A DNA stretch of 64,000 nucleotides from Blepharisma japonicum (lineage: Eukaryota; Ciliophora; Heterotrichea; Heterotrichida; Blepharismidae). The notes beneath the pieces were generated by a model that did no database searches, was not told the DNA's origin, and was given only the letters and a program-made list of their open reading frames with translations. The position numbers were made by a program, and so were the translations under genes. This document shows, piece by piece, positions 1 through 10,795 of this stretch. How positions within the stretch are numbered: the stretch's first letter is position 1; each line of letters begins with the position of its first letter. The stretch covers positions 62,001 through 126,000 of the forward strand of contig CATKHK010000105.1 in the NCBI GenBank assembly GCA_949751835.1, written 5' to 3'.

Positions 1-1766
1 ACAAGAAATGGTTTTTCCACATATTTCTGTACTATACGTGATTGCATTTGTTTACCACAGTCCAAAATTTCTTGAAGCCCATGCATACATCTAACACCAG
101 ACCCTCTTGCATTTTGCCCAGGTTTAATAATTCAAATATTTTTTACCCCTTCCATATCTGCTTGAGGCAAAATTTTCAAAATTGTGTTTTTCAGCTCAAT
201 GCAAGTCTGAACAACTTCTTTATTAGGATAATCCCAATTCTCAGGCTGTACTTTTACGGGAAAATCTAAATCGCTATACTCTAGCAAGCTTTTCATGTCC
301 TCATCCTTTATATAACCATTATAATTAAAATCCTCAATATTTATTGTATCATGAATTTTTTCACATTGGTCAAAAATATTGCTAACTATCACTTGTGTAT
401 GCTGAATAGCCAAGCTTAACAACCTCAAATTAACAGGTTGCAGATCACAGTCCGACTGAAAAAAATCTGCATGCTTTTTAATAATGTTTATTATAGCCGT
501 ATTTTGATAGTCCTGAATAAATTCTTTTATTTGGACGTTATCTCCTAAATCATAGCATCTTGGGAAAAAAGTATCAATATTTACATTATTTTCACAAAAA
601 TTCCTCAAATTCTTTAGTAGCCCACTTTTTGTGGTCAGTTCTCGGTTGTTATTAAAATGGTTAATTAATTGTCCAGGTCTGAGCACTTTATAGTCATTAT
701 CTGTGTCACTGTAAATTCATTTCAAATGAAATGCTTGCGACGTGCTTTGTTTGTTTTCTATTCAGCCCCTAGATTTTAGCTCTCTTCTAATAAATTCGAA
801 TTGCCCTGTTACTATAAAAATTTTAGAGCCTTCAGGCAGGCCTTGTCGTCTGTTATATTCCTGCATAAATAGCTTGAGATCGTAATTATTTTTGTTCATA
901 AGGAGAATGTCAAGGTTATTTTCTCTGTGCTTATCAGCTTTATCTGTTAAGGCACCACTCATTAAAGGTCGTCTTTTTTGATTAGGGTCAAAAATACCTG
1001 GAGCTTCTCTAGGTAAAGACTTTTTTTTTATAGTTGTCTGAGGGTTCGCTGGGATATTTGGGCTTTGTGAGCGAACCATGTTTTTTTCAAGATCTTTTAA
1101 AATTGGGCCAGATTTAATCTGTAAATCATTTGCAATAGATAAGGGTTCAGGCTTTGAGGGTGTATTCTTTGTAGCGATAGGGTGGCTTGAGCAAGGTCGA
1201 GCTTTCATTTTTCGCTTGCGAAGCACTGACTTGCAGCTTGAGTCGTTGAAGATTGGAGGTTTTGATTTTTCATTTAAACTATTTTTTGAAGTTGGCGATA
1301 TCTCTCTAGGTGAAGGATAAAATCAATTAGTTGCCGTTTTTGGTTTTATTTTGCTTATTTTTGAGTCAATAAGCGGTTCTATTTGATAAGGTTTATAAGA
1401 TGACTCAATAGCTTTCGGTTTCGCTGATTTCATGATCGGAATATCAGGGAGATATCGTTCTTCATATGATAATGACGCAAAAGATTCTCTATCAAAGCTA
1501 ATCATATCTGAGCATTTAAAGTATAATGAATCATCTTCATTACTATAATCATCAGGGATTGACTCTATAAAAGGTATCATCGGGGTGCTTTCAATCAATA
1601 ATTTCTTCAAAGGATTTTTATTGGATGTTCCAGCATATCTTAATTGATTCTTCTTGGGCAAAGAAATTACCAAGGGATATTGATATGCTGCATCAGGAAG
1701 TTTATTGTTGAGATATTCTAAAATCATAGGTAACTTTTCTTCAAAACTTGCTCTTTTCTTTTTCAT
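1..1766 (-). CDS. TTLL3/8-type tubulin glycylase-like ligase (3' end outside window)
   Basis: This is a tubulin-tyrosine-ligase-like enzyme. Family members add glycine or glutamate to tubulin tails on ciliary microtubules, using ATP-grasp chemistry. One open frame runs from ATG 1766 to the window edge if TGA is read as Trp, giving 588 residues so far. The first ~310 residues are basic, Ser/Pro-rich and not conserved. From about residue 313 the TTLL core follows: 'KIFIVTGQ', 'RRELKSRGW' (Trp is TGA), 'RPGQLINHF', 'LTTKSGLLKNLRN' and 'DTFFPRCYDLG'. Near residue 550 comes 'WIIKPGQNARGSGV', part of the nucleotide-binding core, then 'IVQKYVEKPFL' at the edge. The 'TFFPRCY' block and the 'LINHF...LTTK' spacing fit TTLL3/8 monoglycylases better than glutamylases. 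No intron was seen. The remainder of the catalytic domain lies to the left of base 1. Confidence 0.88.
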
Positions 1767-2087
1767 TATTTTTAAATGAAGGGAAAGTTAAAATGAAATT
1801 ATCAAAATGAAAAGGAAGTGGAGGAATTAAATGGGACTAATTAAATAGAATTTAAAGGGCTGAAAAGCATTTGCTAACAAAAATTAAAAATCTAAGAAAC
1901 CGCTTTCATAGGGTTTTATTTTTTTAATAATTTTTCTATATTATAACGCGTTATTAAAGATGATTGCTATATTTTACTTGATAAAAATGATTTTAAATAT
2001 TAATCAAAGTCAGAATAATAACAAATACTTATCTCATATACCAATATTTAAATTTAATCTTATTTTATATATAATTTCTTATTCTAA
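1767..2087. other. intergenic spacer
   Basis: This is an AT-rich stretch between the TTLL start codon and the cyclin stop codon. It must carry the upstream region of the TTLL gene and the 3' end of the cyclin gene. A short frame at its right edge is out of phase with the cyclin and has no coding character. I see no RNA gene or repeat. Confidence 0.5.
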
Positions 2088-2996
2088 TTATACATTTTTT
2101 CTTACATTTTCTTTATTTTCCTTCGATTGCTTCACCTTCGAATTTTCATCTGCCACAAAACTTTCCTGGTAATTTTTCCACAGCTTCCCAAAGCACGTAT
2201 TTTCCAGCTTTTTCCCAGTCATTTCTTCGAGTTCGACCGGCCAAATATTATTAATCCCTACCACTTTTCTGGCCCCTGCAATACAAGCACACGCAATATT
2301 TTCAGCAGAAAATTTTATAAATTCATGCTCCTGCAATGCTAAATCGGCGAAAAATTCAGCATATTTTCTTACATATGAAGCAGTTCGGTCATTGACACTA
2401 TTTGATCCTATGACATCATTGATAAAAACAACGCCGTGAGAAGTATAGAAGTATATGAAATGAAGTGGGGTAACCACAACAATTTGTCATTTAAGGGTTG
2501 TTAGGAGCTCCAGCTCAAGTCTTTTCAGGGTAGCTACTGAATTTTGTGTGTATCTTACTAAGTGGTGGAATCTAGGCACATTTTCGTCCCCTTCTTCAGA
2601 TTTTGCAGCTACAAGTAATGCAATAAGGCCTATAGGCTGTAGGAGAGGTTTTGAGAATTCCTTTGTGGATAGCAAAGAGTCATATAGAGAGGCTGCAGTC
2701 TGTATAGTTAAAAGAGAAAGATGCAGTGATTCTCCTACTTCACATATTCAGTCAATCAAGATTTTTCTGTACTAAATAATTATTACTTTGAGATAAGTAG
2801 CACTAGGGTTAAACCCTCTGTTATAGCCTGAATTTTCTCGGTAATTTTTTAATAGTGAGTGATGAGAGATTTTGGTGCACGCAGAATTATTTTCTCGGAA
2901 GCACTGATTTTTTGATTCTGGAAGATAAATCCCGCAGTCTTGACATACTTTCCAACCTTCTTCAATGGTAGGCTCACATGTATGAGATTTTTGCAT
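2088..2996 (-). CDS. cyclin with N-terminal Cys cluster
   Basis: This is a cyclin, the regulatory partner of a cyclin-dependent kinase, 297 residues in two exons. The 15-nt intron at 2772-2786 (GTAATAATTATTTAG) follows codon 70. The start is the first ATG after an in-frame TAG. Residues 1-40 hold a small Cys cluster ('CEPT...CQDCGIY') that may bind zinc. The cyclin box begins just after the intron: 'YRKILIDWICEVGE' matches the cyclin consensus R-x-I-L-x-D-W-L-x-E-V, and its Trp is TGA. It continues through 'TIQTAASLYDSLL' and 'QPIGLIALLVAAKSEE'. A second TGA-Trp lies in 'TTLKWQIVVVTP'. The C-terminal third fits the second cyclin fold, and the tail is Lys/Glu-rich. Which cyclin class it belongs to is not clear. 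It shares a 378-bp divergent spacer with the coiled-coil gene to its right. Confidence 0.85.
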
Positions 2997-3374
2997 TTCT
3001 AGATACGTAATGTCCGTTAAGGTATTTTTACCCTATTTACGGAAATTAAGGAAAATTGAATACTTAATGCAAGATATTATATTGGTATTAGTATTACTAG
3101 AATTTCTAACTTTTCAGTAATTAATCTATCAGAAAAGGATTATATTTAAGCAGAATTACAAAAGAAAATTATATTTATGCTTAATTTATATATTATATAT
3201 ATTCATATGCGTCTTTCTGTATATAAAAGCGACTTGATCATTTTACAGCAAATAATAATAAATTTAGTTACTTTAGATTATTTTATATTAGAAAAATTAA
3301 GAGATTTAATCTCTTCAGACCATTTTCTTAAAATAATGCCATTTTGCATTAAGGTGTAATATTTTAAAACAAAA
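2997..3374. promoter_or_regulatory. divergent promoter region, cyclin / coiled-coil gene
   Basis: This spacer separates two genes that point away from each other, so both promoters should lie here. It is very AT-rich, with runs such as TTATATATTATATATATTC near 3185. No specific element was identified. A short open frame inside it shows no coding character. Confidence 0.4.
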
Positions 3375-3815
3375 ATGATCCCAAAGCATCCTTTAACCTT
3401 AACCCAAGCCGAAAATAACCATTTGCTACAAGAAAATAGAACTCTTAGAAAACAATTTACACAGCTTCACAGACAAGCACAATGCCAAGAATTTGAAGAT
3501 TTAGCTTTAGTTTTGACAGTTCTCGAGCTTCAAAGAGAACGAATTCATTTCCTTCGTCAAGAACTGTCGTTTCTAGAAGACAGACAAGAGCAGCTGAATC
3601 TTGATATAAGAAAAGCTGACCACGGAGTAAGAAATGAAAGACAAGACACCAATGAAAATCTTGAATTAAGACTAGAAATAGCTAGAAAAAGGAAAAAAGA
3701 GCTTGAAGATCAACTGCGGTCTTTCAACTCCAAATTTTCAAAAGAAATCTCTGAAATGAAAATAAAAACTGCAAAGCAGCGTGCTGAGCTACTCTCAAGT
3801 CTGAAATTCATTTAG
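3375..3815 (+). CDS. small coiled-coil protein
   Basis: This is a 146-residue protein of unknown function with a single ATG-to-TAG frame, no TGA codon and no intron. After a short N-terminal stretch ('MIPKHPLTLTQAENN') nearly the whole chain has the composition and heptad spacing of a coiled coil, rich in Leu, Glu, Arg and Gln. It runs through 'LELQRERIHFLRQELSFLEDR' and ends in 'KTAKQRAELLSSLKFI'. There is no signal peptide or membrane segment. It is convergent with the small gene to its right, with stop codons only 12 bp apart. A cytoskeletal or basal-body role would be usual for such a protein in a ciliate, but nothing in the sequence proves it. Confidence 0.7.
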   Translation: MIPKHPLTLTQAENNHLLQENRTLRKQFTQLHRQAQCQEFEDLALVLTVLELQRERIHFLRQELSFLEDRQEQLNLDIRKADHGVRNERQDTNENLELRLEIARKRKKELEDQLRSFNSKFSKEISEMKIKTAKQRAELLSSLKFI

Positions 3816-3827
3816 CATTAATAATTA

Positions 3828-4172
3828 TTATTTACCAGTGTTTGATCTGTGAAACGCATGAGTGTCAGTATTTATCTCATTTATGTTCTCTTTAGGACAG
3901 TTTCTTATAGTTTTATTTGGGCTCGATGAAGAGTTAACGTCCTTTGGCTTTTTCTTTTGATTAATATTAGAAAGAGATAGGTAATTTGGCTTTTCTTCAT
4001 CAGGTAACGTTTTTCATACATCCACTAATAATTTCATATACTGCTTTTGCGAGTTGCTGGGTCGTTTTTCGGTTTGTCTTTCTTTTCTATATTTATTTGT
4101 AATTTGCTGCATAACTTTGCTTGAATGCCTTATATGAAAGCTCATATTCAAGATTGATTCATCAGGATCCAT
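3828..4172 (-). CDS. small basic protein with a faint HMG-box-like segment
   Basis: This 114-residue frame runs ATG 4172 to TAA 3828 with one TGA (Trp) inside, so it is invisible under the standard code. It begins 'MDPDESILNMSFHIRHSS'. Its middle, 'YMKLLVDVWKTLPDEEKPNY', resembles helix 2 of an HMG box (W-K-x-L-x-x-E-E-K-x-x-Y), with the diagnostic Trp encoded by TGA. The first HMG helix is not convincing and the C-terminal half is Ser/Lys/Asn-rich. If real, it could be a minimal or divergent DNA-binding protein, but this rests on one short motif. The gene call is supported by tight convergent packing with the coiled-coil gene and by the contrast with the non-coding sequence further right. 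Confidence 0.5.
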
Positions 4173-5718
4173 TTTATGTTTAACGAATTTTTAAAACATG
4201 TTAGAAAAAATGGAATTCTGCAGGACAAGATATATTTCAAGCGTTTTTAATTTTTTTAATTGGAATTATTTAAAAGAAATAGGAAATTTTATGCTGAAAT
4301 CGGTGAAATGCTGGATTATATGGATTTTATAAACAATCTTTTAGAATTAATAAATTTATTTGGAGGATATTATACCGAATATTTATCTGGCATTTTACTA
4401 ATATTTTTAATGCTGCTTATTAGAATCATATCTAATCTGAATAATTGCAAAAAATCCAACTTTAATTTAATAAAGAGAAATATTAATAAAAATAATTCAA
4501 TAGCAATAACAGCATTTATTTATTATCAACTTAATTAGTTTGGGAAAACAATGTCTACGAATCTAATGCAGACAAATATAATTATTCATATAGCAAATAG
4601 ATGGATCTGTAGCATGGCATTATATATTGAGACGGGTATTAAAAATATCCAACAATGAGCTAAATCTAAAGCAAAATTTTATTTCTTCAATCTAGTTGAT
4701 GGATAAAGCCCAAGTATGATATATTCAAGACTTACTAGGAAAAGCTATAAATCCCTCTAAAAGCTCTCCTTGCCCATTGGTAAAAAAGATTTTGATTTAA
4801 TAAGTTTTTTCAATATGACAAAGAAGTGTATAGACTTTCATGCTGAAACCGATAAGAAAAAGAGAATAGGCCAAGGCTCAGCTTAATATACGATTAATTG
4901 AATTGCATACCTTGGGAGTCACCTTTAAATTTTCACCATTTTGATAAGCGAATTTTAGCCTCTGTAAACAGAGCCAATGCTATGCATTTATTTTGCCAAA
5001 TAAAAGCTTTCATTTCAGATCATTTGATACTATTATTGGTTATATAATAAATTTCACTATTTATATGCCATCAAAAATCCCTATTGTCATTATATAGCTA
5101 TTTACCATCAGAATTCTTAATTTAAATAAGTTTTGTTAAAATTTAAAATGCTAAAGATCTTTTGTCATCCCTGTTGGCTAAAAATTATGGAAGGCAATTT
5201 TCTCAATTTTTTACTGTAGACAGGAAATCTTTAATTGAAGTAGTGGAAAACCTATATTTGTATAGCAGCCTTAAAGCCCTAACTCAAAGATAAAATATCA
5301 TGGTAAATAACTCAATTTTCGTTTTTCCTTTTTAAATTTACTGATCAGGCTGCGTTAGCTTCATTTAATTAAATCCAAATTTGTCTAATGAAAAATTCAG
5401 CTATTAAATTAAATTCCCATAAAAATATCAGTAAAGTGTCAAAAATAGTCTAGGAGATGTGGCGAAGGATTAGTCTGCAAATCTTGCCCCTTAAAATCTA
5501 TATTCAAACCAATCTATTCCTCTTATTTGCAGCTCCTATCTATTTCTTCACTATCCAAAAATCATTAAATTATCCAAAAGCTAGATTTTTAAAATTTTTC
5601 TTACCTTTGCATGATTGGCTACCCCAACACATTTTTATCATATTTTATTTTTCTAATTCCTTACTAGGCAGATTGTGCCTTTCAAATAGCCAAATGTGCC
5701 ATTTTCTTATAATAATAA
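4173..5718. other. gene-poor stretch with possible decayed coding scraps
   Basis: About 1.5 kb carries no gene I can support. Open frames such as 4260-4538 lack an ATG at their start, and one from ATG 4551 stops after about 50 codons. Several short frames in different phases between 4,700 and 5,100 have mildly protein-like composition. This could be an old pseudogene, but no family was recognised. A frame at 5457-5732 runs into the next gene in another phase and is taken as chance. Confidence 0.4.
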
Positions 5719-6318
5719 ATGGAAACCATTAAACAGCAACCAAGCCAAATGGTCAGAAGATCAATGGACGCCACATTGCGAGTATCTAACAGAGTCCGAA
5801 AACCTACAAGCCACTTTACCCCCACGAATACTCCTGCCAAAGAAAGCAATGAAAATGCAATCGTCAACTGCTCCTGCAGCAGGCCACACAAGCGAACAAT
5901 TTTCTCTAATTTTACCAGTCAAACTAGTATGAAATTCGATAAGTTTTTTGGCAAAGTGATAAAAAGCTTGAAATTGAGCCTTACTGGCGAATTTATAATT
6001 GTTTACTTTTCAAAAGAAGAACGAAGTAATTTTTAATCAGAATGGAAGAAAATAAGAGAACTAGAAAATCTCGACCCATCAATGACCTACAAATTGAGAA
6101 TCTATAAAAAGCCGCAACCTAAGAAAGAAGTTGTCAAAGTAGTTGAAGCCCCACCACCAGCTGCACCTATTACTGAAGAAAAAGAGAAACCCCAACCAGC
6201 GAACAAGCCACAGCTTCCGATGAACCAAATGATGCTTCAGTACGGGTTTTATTGTTATTGGTATTATATGATGTATATGAGAGGAATTCAGTTCGGAAGT
6301 TTTATGCCTTTTAGTTAA
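5719..6318 (+). CDS. hypothetical two-exon protein with Gln/Met/Tyr-rich tail
   Basis: This is a protein of 194 residues, not recognised. Exon 1 (5719-6025) is joined to exon 2 (6041-6318) by removing the 15-nt intron GTAATTTTTAATCAG. Without splicing the first exon would stop at once and the second would lack its start, so the join is well supported. The N-terminal half is basic and Ser/Thr-rich with 'CSCS'. The middle, 'FDKFFGKVIKSLKLSLTGEF', could be a small folded segment. Then comes a Lys/Pro/Glu linker ('PPPAAPITEEKEKPQP'). The last 30 residues are very rich in Met and Tyr ('YCYWYYMMYM') and could be sticky or membrane-associated. It stands alone between two long spacers. Confidence 0.6.
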
Positions 6319-7090
6319 TTCTAAGTAAAATTTTTTAGAACATTCTATGGAATAGTTAAAAGTCTAAATTTACGTGTTTTTAGCCATTGATAGAAAATAA
6401 AGAAGTTAAAGCAGCTGTGGTTGGTTTTTAAGTATGGTTAGCCATAGCTAGAATTTCGATTAAAATCACAAAGTTTCAGGAATTTTGTTAATGACACAAT
6501 AAATTTAAAAATTCTGGGGATCTTCTATAGATTTTGCCTTAGATATGGATAAAAATTTATTTTTTTTATTTTAAGCATAATAAACGAGTTATAGTTAATT
6601 TGGATTGCTTAATTAATAAGTTGTCATAACGTCTATAAGTTAGTTAAAAAATAATTCATTGCCTTTCTATATCATGTATATCTTATATATTCTATGATTA
6701 TCTTATTTATATTTATAACTTATTTAGTTGATCTCCATTATAATGATTTTAAAAGTTAACCCCAATCAACAAAATTGAAATGAAAAGTCTCTTTTAGGTA
6801 ACTATTAAAATGTTTCAGTCATAATAATTATTTAAACTCGAGAATAAATAAATACTAGCTATCCCCCAGTGTCTAATAGATTCAAAATAAGCCAATTTCG
6901 GGAGACCAGAATTCCTAGTTCATAATTTTAAAATGGAACAGAAAATAAAAAAACCTTAGATTATCAACCGTTATAATTTTTCTATACCTTTAAAAACCTC
7001 ACGCCTATCAGCCTATTATCTTCATAAATGCTTAATTTCTATCCAAACTAACGGGATTAATAAGCTCCTCTCAAATCTTTAATATGAAAT
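6319..7090. other. intergenic spacer upstream of the CDPK gene
   Basis: This is AT-rich sequence without a supported gene. It contains the 3' flank of the preceding gene and the presumed promoter of the kinase gene. No repeat, RNA gene or clear motif was seen. Confidence 0.45.
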
Positions 7091-8584
7091 ATGGGCTGTG
7101 GTAAGTTATTTTCTCCCCCAAAAAATTCAAAATGTTTCCTTGCAACCAAGCAAGAGTCGCTTAACGTTACATTTACGCCTCGCACATTTTTGCAAAAACA
7201 CACAAAAGGACTTTCTGATGATTATATATTTCAAAAACATTTAGGCTCAGGTGCTTATTCTGAAGTAAAACTTTACTTTCACAGCGCAACCCACCAGTAT
7301 AGGGCAGTAAAACAGATTCAGAAGTCTGGCTTAAATTCATTCTTCACCGACCCTGTATATAAACTAAATGAGGTTAAAATTTTATGTTCTCTGGACCATC
7401 CCAACATTTTAAGGTGTTTCGAAGTGTTTGAAGATGATTCAAAATATTATGTTGTGACTGACTATTGTGAAGGTGGAGAACTATTTGAAACCATTTTAAA
7501 TCTAGAAAGCTTCTCAGAGCATGGAGCAGCCAATATTATGAGTCAGCTGCTATCTGCGATTTCTTACTGTCATGAACATTCAGTCATACATAGAGACCTT
7601 AAGCCAGAAAATGTGCTACTTGAAGAGAAAAACGGGTCTTTAAGCCTAAAAGTGGCTGATTTTGGAAGTTCTTGTTTACTGGACCCTCAGCGAAAAATAA
7701 GTGGATGCTTTGGATCAGCTTTTTATATAGCGCCTGAAGTGCTAGATGGAGATTACGACGAAAAGTGTGATATTTGAAGCTGCGGGGTTATAATGTTTGT
7801 CCTGCTGACTGGACGGCCACCTTATAGAGGAAGAAATGTTACAGAAATTTTGGCTCAAATAAAAACTGCCCCTCTGCAGATTTATCAAGAATCAATACCC
7901 CAGCTCAGCAGCGATGCTGCTGACCTGCTACAAAAACTCCTTGAAATTTCTCCTAAAAATCGAATAGACGCCAGAGGAGCTTTGCGGCACCCTTGGATCC
8001 AAAACTATAGAAATTACAATGAAAGTAGCCTTGGAAACTCTTTAGACGAACTAAAATCTTTCCATTCAGCTTCAAAGTTGAAAGATGCTGTTCATACCTA
8101 TGTTGCTTCCCAAACTGTATCTTATAAAGAAATTAAGCTTCTTAAGGCAGAATTTTTGGCTTTAGATAAAAATGGGGATGGAAAATTGAGCAAGGCTGAG
8201 CTATTCGCGCAGTACAAGAAAAGGAATAATGAAGAAGAAGCTGCAAAAATCGTGAAAAATATCATGGACCATGTGGATACTGACCGCAGCGGCTCAATTG
8301 ATTATACAGAGTTTTTAAAAGCATGTATGGACTATAGCAACTTGATTTCTCATGAAAAATTGGAATCAGCCTTTAAAATGTTTGATAAAGATGGAAGTGG
8401 GGACATCACAGTTGTAGAGCTTAAAGAAGCCCTTGGGAAAGAGTTTTTGACAGATGATAGTTTTTGGAGAAGCATTTTAGAGGAAGCTGATGTAAATCAT
8501 GATGGGGTTATTGACTTGAAAGAGTTTATGGACCTCATGACGGAAAGATCTTTGAATTCACCGATTAAATTAGTAAATATGTAA
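7091..8584 (+). CDS. calcium-dependent protein kinase (CDPK)
   Basis: This is a Ser/Thr kinase directly activated by calcium, 497 residues. The N-terminus 'MGCGK' has Gly2 and Cys3 suited to myristoylation plus palmitoylation, so membrane attachment is likely. The kinase domain (about 48-305) has glycine loop 'LGSGAYSEV', catalytic Lys in 'RAVKQI', 'VIHRDLKPEN', 'VADFG' and 'GSAFYIAPEVL'. The single in-frame TGA supplies the Trp of 'CDIWSCGVI', a position that is Trp in nearly all such kinases. After the junction segment, four EF-hands follow with complete loops: 'DKNGDGKLSKAE', 'DTDRSGSIDYTE', 'DKDGSGDITVVE' and 'DVNHDGVIDLKE'. This is the standard plant/ciliate/apicomplexan CDPK layout. An ATG seven bases upstream is out of frame. 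No intron was seen. Confidence 0.95.
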
Positions 8585-8694
8585 AAAATTTTATCAGAAG
8601 AAAAATACTCAACATTTATTTAAATGATTTAGGACTAATGCAGGATTTGCATATAAATTTTTCGTTTTTTAAACGTAAATTCCATATTATAACG

Positions 8695-10677
8695 ATGACA
8701 GACTCAAAGAACAGTTTGCAAACTTCATCAATTTCAAAAGGGGCGCGGTTAAGACAAGTTGACATAAAGCGGCTTATTTCTCAGCATGAAGGACTTCAGC
8801 AGCGAGTAGATGGCTTGAGAGACTCCCTTTTGGAAAAGGACATGCTAATAAAATCACAGAGAAATACAATCAAATTATATGAACTTAAGTTAGCAAACAT
8901 CGAAAGCAACAATTCCACATTAAAACACATAATAACTCTCCTTACAAATTATATCACCCAAGAACTTAATGAAGTTTTGCCTCCTTTACCACCAATTCCT
9001 GAAAATGATGATTTAATAAGGGTAGACCCAGTATCTTTGCTGAGACATCAATCCAACACCCCAGCTAAGAAAAATAAAAAACATAAGAAACTTCACAATA
9101 GCAGCTTTGAGTCTGGAAACGCGCTTAGCAGTTTTTCATTCGCCCAGCGGCAACAATCAGTTCCATCAGGCAATCGAAGCTTGATTTTTGATGAAAATCT
9201 AGGTCAACATATGTACCAAGATTTCAGTGGCTCTGAATTTTTAAAAACAATATTAGATGCACAGCTTTGCAGAGAAGAAATGAAAAAAGTGACGAAATTT
9301 TTATTAGGAAAAACCAGCCAGGATGTATTTTTAGCTAAAACAAGGACGATTTTGTTTGAAAGTGTTAGTTTCTTTTTATCATTGAGAAATGTTGCTTTTC
9401 AGAACTTTGGGGACGTTTTTTTGCCAAGGGTGTTGGAGATGTTATCTGATATTTTTGAGGCTGAAAAAGTAACAGTGTTTTTATATGATGAAGATAAAAA
9501 CAATTTTTATTGCAAAGCAATTACTGTTGAAATTGACCAACAAATAATTGTCGCCAAAAATTTTGGTCATTTTGCGTACTCATGGGATGGACCGCTGTTT
9601 ATTAATGGCGCTTATGAGGACTCCCGCTTTGATTCCCGCTATGATACTATAACAAGTTTTATTACTCGAAATTTAGCTTGCTACCCATTAAAATTAGGCG
9701 ATCAATTAATTGGGATTTTAGAAATCGCTAATAAGAGAAAAGAGTTTTCTAAGGACGACTTTCCTTTAATGGCTCAAATAGCTAAGCAGTTGTCTGTAGG
9801 CTTTGGAGCTCAACTAGTTAAAGAGAAAATGTCAGAACTGAACCAAAAAGCAGCAATTTCTAGAGGACATATTGAAAGCTCAAAGGAATCATTGGTAATA
9901 CCAATTTTGAATGAGATAGCAAATAGTGTAAAAGCACTGGTAAATTGTGAAAGGACGACTATTTATTTGTATGATGATAAAGAAAGAGAGCTTGTGTCAG
10001 TTGTGGCAACTGGGCTTGAAGGTGTTATAAGAATATCTACGAATAGAGGCTTAGCCAGCATTGCATTTACTACAGGAAAAATAGTGAACGTCGAGAATGC
10101 TGAGCAGCACTCACTATTTAACTCAGAAATTGATCTAAAAACAGGCTTCAAAACCAAAGAAGTTCTTGCTGTCCCTATTGGTAATAAAGGAGTACTACAA
10201 TGCTTAAATAAAGCAAATTTAACACCTTTCAGTAAATCTGACGAAATGAGGGTATCAAGCATAGCTTCTGTGATTTCAGTCATATTGGAATCCTCAGATA
10301 ATTTTGAAGGACTTTTGCTTAATTCTGACGTCAATGAGCTCTGCTTGCAAGCTGTAAGAGAAGCAATTTTGCATGTAAATTCACAAGGGCTATTACAAAA
10401 AGTCAATAGATATGCTGCTGAATTATTTAAATTAAGCCCAGAAAGAATGACTGGGGCTACTATAAGTGAAATATTTGAGCATTCCCCAGATCTCCTCAGC
10501 AAATTTTTAGAAGCTGTTAAAAAACAAAATTCAGTGACCTTAAAAAACCAAAAATTAGTGATTTCGCGGAATTCTGGTGAATTGAAATGGATCAATATCA
10601 ATGTCAGCTTTGTGATGATGGGAGGGTTGGAAGATGGAGGATCATTTGTCATATTAATACAGCCAATTTCAGCTTAG
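8695..10677 (+). CDS. GAF-GAF-PAS sensory protein without a catalytic domain
   Basis: This protein of 660 residues carries two GAF domains and a C-terminal PAS-like domain. The N-terminal 100 residues include a coiled coil ('ISQHEGLQQRVDGLRDSLLE'), followed by a Ser-rich linker. GAF 1 lies around residues 240-380 ('VTVFLYDEDKNNFYCKA', 'GILEIANKRKEFSKDD') and GAF 2 around 400-545 ('TTIYLYDDKERELVSVV', 'RGLASIAFTTGKIVNV'). A PAS-like segment ('LLQKVNRYAAELFKLSPERM') fills the last 110 residues. GAF domains of this kind bind cyclic nucleotides in phosphodiesterases and cyclases. Here no phosphodiesterase or cyclase domain follows, and the frame closes cleanly with TAG. I chose ATG 8695. An in-frame ATG at 8638 would add 19 residues of AT-rich, poorly coding sequence. 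It follows the CDPK gene by about 110 bp. Confidence 0.8.
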   Translation: MTDSKNSLQTSSISKGARLRQVDIKRLISQHEGLQQRVDGLRDSLLEKDMLIKSQRNTIKLYELKLANIESNNSTLKHIITLLTNYITQELNEVLPPLPPIPENDDLIRVDPVSLLRHQSNTPAKKNKKHKKLHNSSFESGNALSSFSFAQRQQSVPSGNRSLIFDENLGQHMYQDFSGSEFLKTILDAQLCREEMKKVTKFLLGKTSQDVFLAKTRTILFESVSFFLSLRNVAFQNFGDVFLPRVLEMLSDIFEAEKVTVFLYDEDKNNFYCKAITVEIDQQIIVAKNFGHFAYSWDGPLFINGAYEDSRFDSRYDTITSFITRNLACYPLKLGDQLIGILEIANKRKEFSKDDFPLMAQIAKQLSVGFGAQLVKEKMSELNQKAAISRGHIESSKESLVIPILNEIANSVKALVNCERTTIYLYDDKERELVSVVATGLEGVIRISTNRGLASIAFTTGKIVNVENAEQHSLFNSEIDLKTGFKTKEVLAVPIGNKGVLQCLNKANLTPFSKSDEMRVSSIASVISVILESSDNFEGLLLNSDVNELCLQAVREAILHVNSQGLLQKVNRYAAELFKLSPERMTGATISEIFEHSPDLLSKFLEAVKKQNSVTLKNQKLVISRNSGELKWININVSFVMMGGLEDGGSFVILIQPISA

Positions 10678-10795
10678 ATTTTTCAATAATATTTAATTAT
10701 TCAATTTAAAATTCTATAATCATGCCAAATCTCTATATAACTTACTATCTTTAGCATCCTTGTGGATATATAACTGCCATATATATAATATTTAT

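Noticed and set aside
4260-4538. 92-codon plus-strand frame with a hydrophobic segment
   Set aside because: It starts with TTG, has no family and sits in AT-rich sequence. It is kept only as a possible relic in the spacer entry.
9963-10652. 229-codon minus-strand frame
   Set aside because: It is entirely antisense to the GAF-GAF-PAS coding sequence, has no family features and no proper start.
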